Below, piece by piece: positions 57,909 to 64,000 of a DNA stretch of 64,000 nt. The notes below the pieces were generated by a model. It did no database searches and was not told the origin of the DNA. It was given only the letters and a program-made list of their open reading frames with translations. A program made the position numbers and the translations under genes. This DNA is from an uncultured Lachnospiraceae bacterium (lineage in GTDB: Bacteria > Bacillota > Clostridia > Lachnospirales > Lachnospiraceae), in the NCBI GenBank assembly GCA_934401915.1, contig CAKRSV010000009.1:1-64000 (forward strand). Reading direction: 5' to 3'. Position 1 is the stretch's first letter; every line of letters begins with the position of its first letter.

Positions 57909-58670
57909 TCAGACTTTATCTCCATACTTGATCGTGTTGACCAGCGATTTGATCCGGCTGACATTCATATACAGCGTATCCTCGCTGATATGCTTATCCG
58001 AAAGCGCCTGCAGGATCCCCGGCTTTGCCTCCGAAGCGATCACGATCGTATCGATGAACCGGCGGATGTCCAGTTCCTCGTTTTCCATGATCTTCTCGAA
58101 GGAGCACTCGTCCCTTCCCCAGAGAAGGAAGAGCCCCTTCTGCATATACAGACGGTCAAACTGCTGCGTCGCGTCGATAAAGATCGGCATATCTACGCCC
58201 TTATCGCCCATCATGGTCGATTCCTTATCGATATACTTCTGCAGCCATTCATAGAGAAACTGGTTGTTGCGGATCACCTGGCTGGACAGCTTCCCCCGCT
58301 CCTTCAGCATCTTTTCATAGCGGCTCTTATTGAAGATAAAGACCTTTCCGTCACAGTCCACATAGCGCCCCTTGGCGTCATGGCACGCAAAAAACAGCGC
58401 CACATCGAAGGAGTAGGAAAAATCCAGCATCCGCGTGGGAAGCGCAAAGTGCTGCGCGATCTCGATACAGGTCAGCTCGTCAAAATCAAACAGACGCTTC
58501 ATCTCATCCACGAAACGGAACATCTGCGCATCCGCCGTGTGGATATGATCCCCTCGCAACCCCGACGGGATCAGCACAAAATCGCTTCGCGCCTGTCCGC
58601 GGAACACGATCACATCGCCCCGCCCGTCCAGCGCGTGCATATATTCATCATAGGAAGTTACCTTATTCAT
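57909..58670 (-). CDS. FRG domain protein inside an ABC importer operon
   Basis: 253 residues. The FRG-domain hallmarks are visible: VIVFRGQARSDFVLIPSGLRG at about 19-39, DELTCIEIAQHFALPTRMLDF at 80-100 and ALFFACHD near 110. It then has a charged C-terminal half ending ISEDTLYMNVSRIKSLVNTI. FRG domains are of unknown activity and are often found in defence- or toxin-like contexts. Here the gene starts inside the last codons of the importer ATPase gene (8-bp overlap, GGGGAGGG before the ATG) and precedes both permeases, so it is translated as part of the transporter operon. Confidence 0.88.
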   Translation of the reverse strand: MNKVTSYDEYMHALDGRGDVIVFRGQARSDFVLIPSGLRGDHIHTADAQMFRFVDEMKRLFDFDELTCIEIAQHFALPTRMLDFSYSFDVALFFACHDAKGRYVDCDGKVFIFNKSRYEKMLKERGKLSSQVIRNNQFLYEWLQKYIDKESTMMGDKGVDMPIFIDATQQFDRLYMQKGLFLLWGRDECSFEKIMENEELDIRRFIDTIVIASEAKPGILQALSDKHISEDTLYMNVSRIKSLVNTIKYGDKV

Positions 58671-59823
58671 GACTGCCCTCCCCTGACCGGGGATTGCTTG
58701 TACCTGCAGGCATCTTTCCGTCCTTGTTTTCAAAATAGATCCTCTCTTCCGTCTCCTCCGAGAACAGAAGCACCTTGTTCGGCTTCAGGTCAAAACGTAC
58801 CTGCTCCTTCGAGGTGTCCACACGGTTCTCCGCATTGATGATCGAGCGGATCGCTTTCGCCTCGCAGTCCGGGTGCGTTGAGACCACGCTGATGTCGCGC
58901 CCCATCACTTCCACGCCGGACAGATTGCAGACAAGCGGGCCGTCCTCCTGCAGAACGAAGCCCTCCGGACGGATTCCGACCGTCACCTCCTGATCGGCCA
59001 CTTTTCCGGTATACAGCACCGGCTGGTTTCCGATACAGAGCCATTCCTTTTCCACCCTGCCCCGGAACACGTTGATCGGCGGCGTTCCCAGAAATTTTGC
59101 CACAAACAGATTGACCGGATCGTCGTAAACATCCTGCGGTTTTCCGATCTGCTGCACCGTTCCGTCCTTCATAACGACGATCTCGTCCGAAATGCTCATC
59201 GCCTCTTCCTGATCGTGCGTCACGAACACGGTCGTAATGCCCGTCTCGCGCTGGATCCTGCGGATCTCCTCCCGCGTCTGCAGACGCAGTCTCGCATCCA
59301 GATTGGACAACGGCTCATCCAACAGGAGCACCCTCGGCATCTTCACCATGGCTCTGGCGATCGCCACACGCTGCTGCTGTCCGCCGGACAGTTCGCTCGG
59401 TCTGCGCTCCAGCAATTCTTCGATCTGTACCAGCTTCGCCGCCTCAAGCGCCTTTTGATCCATCTGCTCCTTCGTGAGCTTCTCCGCCCCTTTCAGATTT
59501 TGCAGGGGGAAGATGATATTCTGCTTGACGGTCAGGTGCGGGTACAGCGCATAATTCTGGAATACCACGCCAACGCCGCGCTTTTCCGGGGGCAGATCCG
59601 TCACATCCTCGTCTCCGAACAGGATCCTTCCCTCCGTCGGCTCCTGCAGACCACATATCATAAACAGAGTGGTGCTCTTTCCACAGCCGGACGGTCCGAG
59701 CAGTCCCACCAGTTTTCCATCCGGGATCTCAAAATTAAAATCATTTACCGCGATGACGTCCTCGCCGCCCTTCCGGTTACGGTTCGGGAATCGCTTCGTG
59801 AGATTTTGTAATACAACCTTCAT
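58663..59823 (-). CDS. ugpC: Carbohydrate ABC transporter ATPase (UgpC/MsmK type)
   Basis: 386 residues. Walker A GPSGCGKST at about 43-51, signature [15 protein letters not shown], Walker B VLLLDEPLSNLDA, switch His in VTHDQEEAM. The C-terminal regulatory TOBE-like part (FVAKFLGTPPINVFRG, VTVGIRPEGF) is typical of MalK/UgpC/MsmK proteins. First gene of the Ugp-type operon. It is the only carbohydrate-importer ATPase in the window and may also serve the two ATPase-less importers at 34-46 kb, as MsmK does in other Firmicutes. That sharing is inferred. Confidence 0.95.
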   Translation of the reverse strand: MKVVLQNLTKRFPNRNRKGGEDVIAVNDFNFEIPDGKLVGLLGPSGCGKSTTLFMICGLQEPTEGRILFGDEDVTDLPPEKRGVGVVFQNYALYPHLTVKQNIIFPLQNLKGAEKLTKEQMDQKALEAAKLVQIEELLERRPSELSGGQQQRVAIARAMVKMPRVLLLDEPLSNLDARLRLQTREEIRRIQRETGITTVFVTHDQEEAMSISDEIVVMKDGTVQQIGKPQDVYDDPVNLFVAKFLGTPPINVFRGRVEKEWLCIGNQPVLYTGKVADQEVTVGIRPEGFVLQEDGPLVCNLSGVEVMGRDISVVSTHPDCEAKAIRSIINAENRVDTSKEQVRFDLKPNKVLLFSEETEERIYFENKDGKMPAGTSNPRSGEGSHE

Positions 59824-59871
59824 ATGCTTGTCCTTTACTCTCTCCTTGCCTACTGCTTTCTCATCGACTTG

Positions 59872-59955
59872 ATTTTAGCACATTTTCCCACGCGCTACAA
59901 TGCCGCCTCAAAAAGTCAGAGCGTCTGTGTTATGCAAATCCGGGCGTCTGTGTTA
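59872..59955 (-). promoter_or_regulatory. Ugp-type operon promoter with paired upstream repeats
   Basis: On the minus strand TTGTAG (59895-59900), 17 bp, TAAAAT (59872-59877). Upstream are two exact direct repeats, TAACACAGACGC, at 59944-59955 and 59921-59932 (23-bp period), at about -56 and -79. Paired direct repeats there suggest sites for a response-regulator or AraC-type activator. The rest of the 335-bp gap up to 60158, on the dus side, has no recognisable gene; CATG/TGCATG-rich short palindromes are scattered in it. Confidence 0.55.
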
Positions 59956-60158
59956 AAATATGTGTAGCTGTCCAGAGCCCTATAATCTGACTTCCGCTCA
60001 TGTCTGCATGAATACAGAATGTCAAAATCATGCAGTGAAGCGACCACATGAGCCAAAGCAAAGCTGCCTGACAACGGCTTTGCAAATAGCGTTATGAATA
60101 GCTACGAATAGCAATGAATGCCGATAAATAACTTGATATATGCAGAAATGAGGATACT

Positions 60159-61148
60159 ATGAAAAAATACCTGGCGCCCATGGAAGGGATCACCACATTT
60201 GTATATAGGAACGCCTTACAGCACTATTACGGTGGCATTGACAAATATTTCACACCGTTTCTCTGTAATAAGAAGCTGGACTATAAGGACAAGAACGACG
60301 TCGCACCGGAAAACAACGACAACCTGTATGTCGTGCCACAGATCCTGACCAACCAGGCGGACGTATTCCTCTCCATCGCAAGACAGTTAGAGGATCGCGG
60401 CTACCGGGAAGTGAATCTGAATCTCGGCTGTCCTTCCGGCACCGTTACTGCCAAGAAGCGCGGCGCGGGATTCCTTGCCGTGCCTGATCTTCTGGACGCC
60501 TTTCTTTCTGAGATCTTCGAACAATGCCCGCTTGCCATCTCCATCAAGACGCGCATCGGCACAGAGTCCCTGAAGGAATGGGAACCGCTCTGCCGGATCT
60601 ATGCAAAATATCCCCTGAAAGAGCTGATCATCCACACAAGACTCCTGAAGGAATACTATAAAGGCGGCACCCACCCGCAGGCCTTCGCACAGGCGGCAGA
60701 CATTCTTTCTGTCCCTCTGTGCTACAACGGCGATCTCTTTTCCACCGATGCGGTCACGAACCTGGAGCAGGAACTGTCCGCGTCGTCAGCCGCTCCTGCC
60801 GCCGTCATGCTCGGACGCGGCATCATCGCCGATCCATCACTGGCGCAGAAGCTCGGCTCTGCCGAACTTTCCGGCAGTTTTGCCGATTCTGCTGACGCCG
60901 GGCGTGCTTCCTCGTCAAACCCCGGATCGGTACAGACCTTCCGCGCTTTTCACGACGAGATCCTGGCAGGGTATGTGGAACTCATGTCCGGCGAGCAGCC
61001 GGTTCTCTACCGCATGAAAGAGCTGTGGGCTTATATGGCGCACGCCCCTTTTCTGCGTGACCGGATGCAGCCCGAAAAACTCATCAAAAAAGTCCGCAAG
61101 GCAAACCGCCTTGCGGACTATCGAAGCGTCATTTCAGAAATACTCTGA
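60159..61148 (+). CDS. tRNA-dihydrouridine synthase
   Basis: 329 residues of the Dus family. It reduces uridines of tRNA using FMN and NADPH. APMEGITTFVYRN near the N terminus, catalytic C91 in NLGCPSGTVTAKKRGAG, KTRIGTE, HTRLLKEYYKG and VMLGRGIIADP are the expected FMN and active-site motifs. GAGGAT precedes the ATG. The last codons hold a perfect 12-bp inverted repeat that works as terminator for the convergent metY gene. The segment at about 230-250 (SGSFADSADAGRASSSNPGS) is an unusual Ser/Ala-rich insertion. Confidence 0.94.
   Translation: MKKYLAPMEGITTFVYRNALQHYYGGIDKYFTPFLCNKKLDYKDKNDVAPENNDNLYVVPQILTNQADVFLSIARQLEDRGYREVNLNLGCPSGTVTAKKRGAGFLAVPDLLDAFLSEIFEQCPLAISIKTRIGTESLKEWEPLCRIYAKYPLKELIIHTRLLKEYYKGGTHPQAFAQAADILSVPLCYNGDLFSTDAVTNLEQELSASSAAPAAVMLGRGIIADPSLAQKLGSAELSGSFADSADAGRASSSNPGSVQTFRAFHDEILAGYVELMSGEQPVLYRMKELWAYMAHAPFLRDRMQPEKLIKKVRKANRLADYRSVISEIL
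61086..61119 (-). terminator. metY terminator inside the dus coding sequence
   Basis: AGTCCGCAAGGC (61091-61102) and GCCTTGCGGACT (61108-61119) are perfect 12-bp arms with a 5-nt loop. On the minus strand the stem is followed by TTTTTTGATG, a textbook intrinsic terminator. It lies 36 bp past the metY stop and within the dus codons for VRKANRLADYR. Confidence 0.85.
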
Positions 61149-61154
61149 CAGATC

Positions 61155-62438
61155 TTATTTTAATGCGGCAAATCCTCTCTCCAGATCTGCGATAATGTCA
61201 TCGATATGCTCTGTACCGATGGAGAGACGGATCGTGCTCTGCTTGATTCCCTGATCTTCCAACTCTTCCTCGGTAAGCTGAGAATGTGTCGTTGTCGCCG
61301 GATGGATCACCAGACTCTTGACGTCTGCCACGTTGGCAAGCAGTGAGAAGAGCTTTAAGTTGTCGATAAACTTGTGCGCTTCTGCCTGACCGCCCTTGAT
61401 ATCAAAGGTGAAGATGCTTGCGCCGCCGTTCGGGAAATACTTCTCATACAGCGCGTGATCCGGATGATCCGGCAGGGACGGATGGTTCACATGTGCTACC
61501 TGCGGATGCTTTGACAGATACTCTACTACCTTCTTGGTGTTCTCTGCATGTCTGTCCAGACGGAGAGATAATGTCTCCACACCCTGTAACAGCAGGAACG
61601 CGTTGAACGGAGAAATCGTTGCTCCGGTATCACGAAGAAGGATCGCACGGATATAGGTTACGAAAGCTGCCGGACCGACAGCATCCACAAAGGACACGCC
61701 ATGGTAGCTCGGGTTCGGCTCTGCGATCGGTGCGTACTTGCCGCTTGCCTTCCAGTCGAATTTACCGGAATCTACGATGATACCGCCCAGAGTTGTTCCG
61801 TGTCCACCGATAAACTTGGTAGCGGAATGAACTACGATATCTGCGCCGTGCTCGATCGGACGGATCAGATAAGGCGTTCCAAATGTATTGTCAATAACTA
61901 ACGGAAGTCCATGCTTATGTGCGATCGCTGCGATCGCGTCGATATCGGGAATATCGCTGTTCGGATTGCCGAGTGTCTCCAGATAAACAGCCTTTGTGTT
62001 ATCCTGGATCGCTCCCTCCAGCTCTTCCAGATTGTGTGCATCCACGAAGGTTGTCGTGATACCGTATCTCGGAAGTGTATGTGCCAGCAGGTTGTAGCTG
62101 CCGCCGTAAATAGTCTTCTGTGCAACGATGTGCTCGCCTGCTCCTGCAAGCGCCTGGATCGTGTAGTCGATCGCTGCTGCTCCGGATGCCAGTGCCAGCG
62201 CTGCCACACCGCCTTCAAGAGCTGCAATTCTCTTTTCCAGTACGTCCTGTGTGGAGTTGGTCAGACGTCCGTAAATATTTCCTGCATCTGCAAGTCCAAA
62301 TCTTGCTGCCGCATGTGCGGAATTCTTGAATACATAAGAGGTCGTCTGGTAAATCGGTACGGCTCTGGAATCGGTAACCGGATCCGGCTCTTCCTGTCCT
62401 ACGTGTAACTGTAAAGTTTCAAATCTGTAATCGCTCAT
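61155..62438 (-). CDS. metY: O-acetylhomoserine sulfhydrylase / aminocarboxypropyltransferase
   Basis: 427 residues. PLP-dependent trans-sulfuration family member, using O-acetylhomoserine plus sulfide or methanethiol to make homocysteine or methionine. K208 in HSATKFIGGHGT binds PLP. LQLHVGQEEPDPVTDSRAVP and IYQTTSYVFKN at the N terminus are typical of the MetY rather than MetB/MetC branch. GGAGG precedes the ATG at 62438. A ~280-base leader containing a Cys-Cys leader ORF and a strong promoter lies upstream. Confidence 0.95.
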   Translation of the reverse strand: MSDYRFETLQLHVGQEEPDPVTDSRAVPIYQTTSYVFKNSAHAAARFGLADAGNIYGRLTNSTQDVLEKRIAALEGGVAALALASGAAAIDYTIQALAGAGEHIVAQKTIYGGSYNLLAHTLPRYGITTTFVDAHNLEELEGAIQDNTKAVYLETLGNPNSDIPDIDAIAAIAHKHGLPLVIDNTFGTPYLIRPIEHGADIVVHSATKFIGGHGTTLGGIIVDSGKFDWKASGKYAPIAEPNPSYHGVSFVDAVGPAAFVTYIRAILLRDTGATISPFNAFLLLQGVETLSLRLDRHAENTKKVVEYLSKHPQVAHVNHPSLPDHPDHALYEKYFPNGGASIFTFDIKGGQAEAHKFIDNLKLFSLLANVADVKSLVIHPATTTHSQLTEEELEDQGIKQSTIRLSIGTEHIDDIIADLERGFAALK

Positions 62439-62565
62439 TGTAATATCCTCCATTATCTCTGTGTTGTTTTATTCTGGTTGTCTGTTATCTTTCTTCATTT
62501 CGGCTGCGGACGGATCCGCCCTTTGTTTTCTCCCGAACAACTGACCAGAACCTTGATCTGCGAAT

Positions 62566-62655
62566 CTATCGTCTGATCATCTCTCCTGCCCGGGAGCCGG
62601 ACATTCGATTACAGCACATGACATTTTTTTGAAAGGATGTTAAATGATATCCCAT
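62566..62655 (-). CDS. 29-codon Cys-Cys leader ORF upstream of metY
   Basis: Read on the minus strand: GAGGAG, 7 nt, ATG, then 29 codons and TAG. The peptide begins MGYHLTSFQKNVMCCNRM, giving Met-Cys-Cys at 13-15, and ends with two Arg. Two adjacent Cys codons (TGC TGT) with nearby Met codons, between a strong promoter and a gene of Cys/Met synthesis, suggest that ribosome stalling reports cysteine supply. The downstream leader can form alternative stems, such as CTCCCG with CGGGAG and GCGGA-TCC-GTCCGC, though I cannot rank them by energy. Confidence 0.6.
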   Translation of the reverse strand: MGYHLTSFQKNVMCCNRMSGSRAGEMIRR

Positions 62656-62716
62656 GATCGTTCTCCTCTTGTCTTTTGCCGCTCTGTAAAAGCGGGTTTG
62701 TTTTGTTTATGGTTGA

Positions 62717-62745
62717 ACTATACCATGGTATTCCTAGTATGTCAA
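62717..62745 (-). promoter_or_regulatory. metY promoter with operator-like palindrome
   Basis: TTGACA (62740-62745), 17 bp, TATAGT (62717-62722) on the minus strand, close to consensus. A perfect 12-bp palindrome ATACCATGGTAT (62720-62731) overlaps the -10, beside AGGAATACC. The position suits a repressor of sulfur genes such as an Rrf2/CymR-type protein; the assignment to a family is a guess. Confidence 0.65.
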
Positions 62746-62772
62746 TAGGGTTTATATGCATTTTTTTAAATT

Positions 62773-63537
62773 TTATTGCAAGAACCGCTCCAGCTCCTCC
62801 TTCATCCCGGCAAACTGTCTTCGCGTGACGGGATTATCCGTTTCGTGTGCGAGCAGCTTCCAGATAAAGTCCTGCTCCTTGACAATCCGGAGGCTTTCCG
62901 GGAACACCAGCTCAAATACAAGGGAGCAATGCCCCGCCACATGATCTACCGAGGTTTTCTTCAGAGAACGCAGTACCGCGTGGTGCTCGTAAAAACTCTG
63001 CAATACTTCCTCCGATATCTCATCGTTCCGCAGCTTTTCCGTGGTGGTATTGTAGATCTCCTCCAGTGGAAAATCCACGTTGACCTTGAGAATATCGATC
63101 TTATCCGCATCCCGCAGGATGTTGGCAAACCGCCGCGTCCGCTCGTCCAGATCCTCCGGCAGACGGTACGCGCTGTGCCAGCGGACCGCCGTCTCGATCA
63201 GCGTATCTTCATCCGCCTCCTGCACATAATCTCTGATACAGCCTTCCTGAAACAGAATGTCCGCTCCCAGCACGGCGTGATCCACAGACTGCGCATCCAC
63301 AAACGTATGAAACCTCCGGAGCTGCTCAAAACGCCCGACATCATGTAGCATCCCCAGCAGCCATGCAAGTCTCTGTTCATACTCTGCCATTTTCTCCGAC
63401 GCCGCGATCCGCTCACACAGATCTGCCACGCGGTAGGTGTGCTCTACCTTGAGCCGCACCTTGTCGTCTGTCAGATCATAGTGATCGGTATACTCATGAA
63501 ATACGCTTTTAACCTTTTCTTTCTCTATGGAAATCAT
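62773..63537 (-). CDS. HD domain phosphohydrolase-like protein
   Basis: 254 residues. Metal-binding HD-superfamily residues are visible: H33 (VEHTYRVADLC), H65-D66 (MLHDVGRFEQ), H87 (SVDHAVLGADIL), H119 (RWHSAYRLPE) and the final Asp in LRDADKIDIL. It is a soluble, single-domain protein, probably a phosphohydrolase; the substrate is unknown. It follows the AEC transporter gene on the same strand by 36 bp and may be co-transcribed with it. Confidence 0.9.
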   Translation of the reverse strand: MISIEKEKVKSVFHEYTDHYDLTDDKVRLKVEHTYRVADLCERIAASEKMAEYEQRLAWLLGMLHDVGRFEQLRRFHTFVDAQSVDHAVLGADILFQEGCIRDYVQEADEDTLIETAVRWHSAYRLPEDLDERTRRFANILRDADKIDILKVNVDFPLEEIYNTTTEKLRNDEISEEVLQSFYEHHAVLRSLKKTSVDHVAGHCSLVFELVFPESLRIVKEQDFIWKLLAHETDNPVTRRQFAGMKEELERFLQ

Positions 63538-63573
63538 CTTTTCCTCCCAAAGACAAATGCTCTGTCCGCCTGC

Positions 63574-64000
63574 CTAGCGTAGAATTCCCGCCAGCACGGC
63601 ATATACCGCGATCGAAACCAGACAGTACAGCGAGTTGGTCGTCGCCGCATACCGGCCTCCATCCTCCGCCTTGATAAAGGACTGCATACTGAAGGTTGCC
63701 GGCGCAGACATATAAGACAGGATCGCAACCTCCATCACCGTGTCGGTCCCGACAAATCTTCTCGCTGCAAGGATCACGCCAAAAGCCATGACCGCCTGCA
63801 AGGCCGCCCGGAGCAGAATGGTCCGGATACAGGGAGCCATCAGCTTCATATCCGGCGCCAGCTCATAACCTACCACCAGCAGGATGATCGAGGAAAGCGG
63901 CGCCGTGATCATCGACTCCGTTTTCAGATATACATTGCCGGCTCCCGATGCGATCAGCAGCTTTAGCAGTCCGGTGCACCCAGCCAGAATTCCAAGCACG
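63574..64000 (-). CDS. AEC (auxin efflux carrier-like) family transporter, 3' part only
   Basis: The window shows about the last 141 residues of a minus-strand gene that starts beyond 64000. Four or five spans are seen, with SIILLVVGYELAPDMKLM and the C-terminal repeat MEVAILSYMSAPATFSMQSF typical of AEC/YfdV-type permeases of the BART superfamily. The Met at the window edge is not a start. Members export or import organic acids or amino-acid-like compounds; substrate unknown. Confidence 0.75.
   Translation of the reverse strand, partial: VLGILAGCTGLLKLLIASGAGNVYLKTESMITAPLSSIILLVVGYELAPDMKLMAPCIRTILLRAALQAVMAFGVILAARRFVGTDTVMEVAILSYMSAPATFSMQSFIKAEDGGRYAATTNSLYCLVSIAVYAVLAGILR

Noticed and set aside
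60100..60158. GCCGATAA before dus as a sigma-28 promoter
   Set aside because: No matching -35 TAAA-type element lies about 15 bases upstream and the gene is unrelated to motility.
62439..62716. SAM riboswitch or T-box before metY
   Set aside because: No SAM-I core motifs or T-box sequence are recognisable; the leader ORF explains the long leader better.

Overview
The window reads as chromosomal DNA of a Gram-positive gut Firmicute, most likely a Lachnospiraceae-type Clostridium relative. This is inferred from strong GGAGG ribosome sites, very short lipoprotein signal peptides followed by Glu/Thr/Ala-rich linkers, many MATE exporters, YesL/YIP1/DUF5696 proteins and abundant carbohydrate ABC importers. 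I see no rRNA or tRNA gene, no CRISPR array, and no transposase or phage gene.

Layout. 1-4.1 kb holds a DUF6020 membrane protein, a small unknown protein and a TrhA/hemolysin III-type protein, separated by two palindrome-bearing tandem repeat arrays. 4.1-6.6 kb encodes nucleotide-sugar enzymes (galE and a UDP-sugar pyrophosphorylase). 6.8-10 kb has a chemoreceptor facing a DUF4422 glycosyltransferase. 10-18.4 kb contains three MATE exporters interspersed with a GH51 arabinofuranosidase and its divergent AraC regulator, apt, a decayed MerR regulator and a ~200-bp palindromic element. 18.5-21 kb is an amino-acid ABC importer whose binding protein appears circularly permuted. 21-31 kb has a small helical protein, TspO, a 2,414-residue secreted protein, a YesL protein and an aldo/keto reductase.

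31.2-48.4 kb is one collinear minus-strand operon of 12 genes, apparently for beta-mannan or a related glycan. It encodes a surface GH26 with a CBM35, two ABC importers (two binding proteins, four permeases, no ATPase), and a set of membrane and surface proteins of unknown function: YesL, an NHL/TPR protein, YIP1, DUF5696 and a lipoprotein with three near-identical modules. A LacI repressor gene precedes it. The ATPase may be supplied by the UgpC/MsmK-type gene at 58.7-59.8 kb.

50-64 kb holds a second, canonical amino-acid importer, xpt, an acidic lipoprotein, a Ugp-type sugar or glycerophosphodiester importer operon that includes an FRG-domain gene, a tRNA-dihydrouridine synthase, metY preceded by a 29-codon Cys-Cys leader ORF, an HD-domain protein, and the 3' part of an AEC-family transporter that runs off the window.

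The observations I rate highest are the circularly permuted solute-binding protein (20.0-20.9 kb), the ATPase-less dual-importer glycan operon, the Cys-Cys leader upstream of metY, and the palindromic element beside the broken MerR gene.
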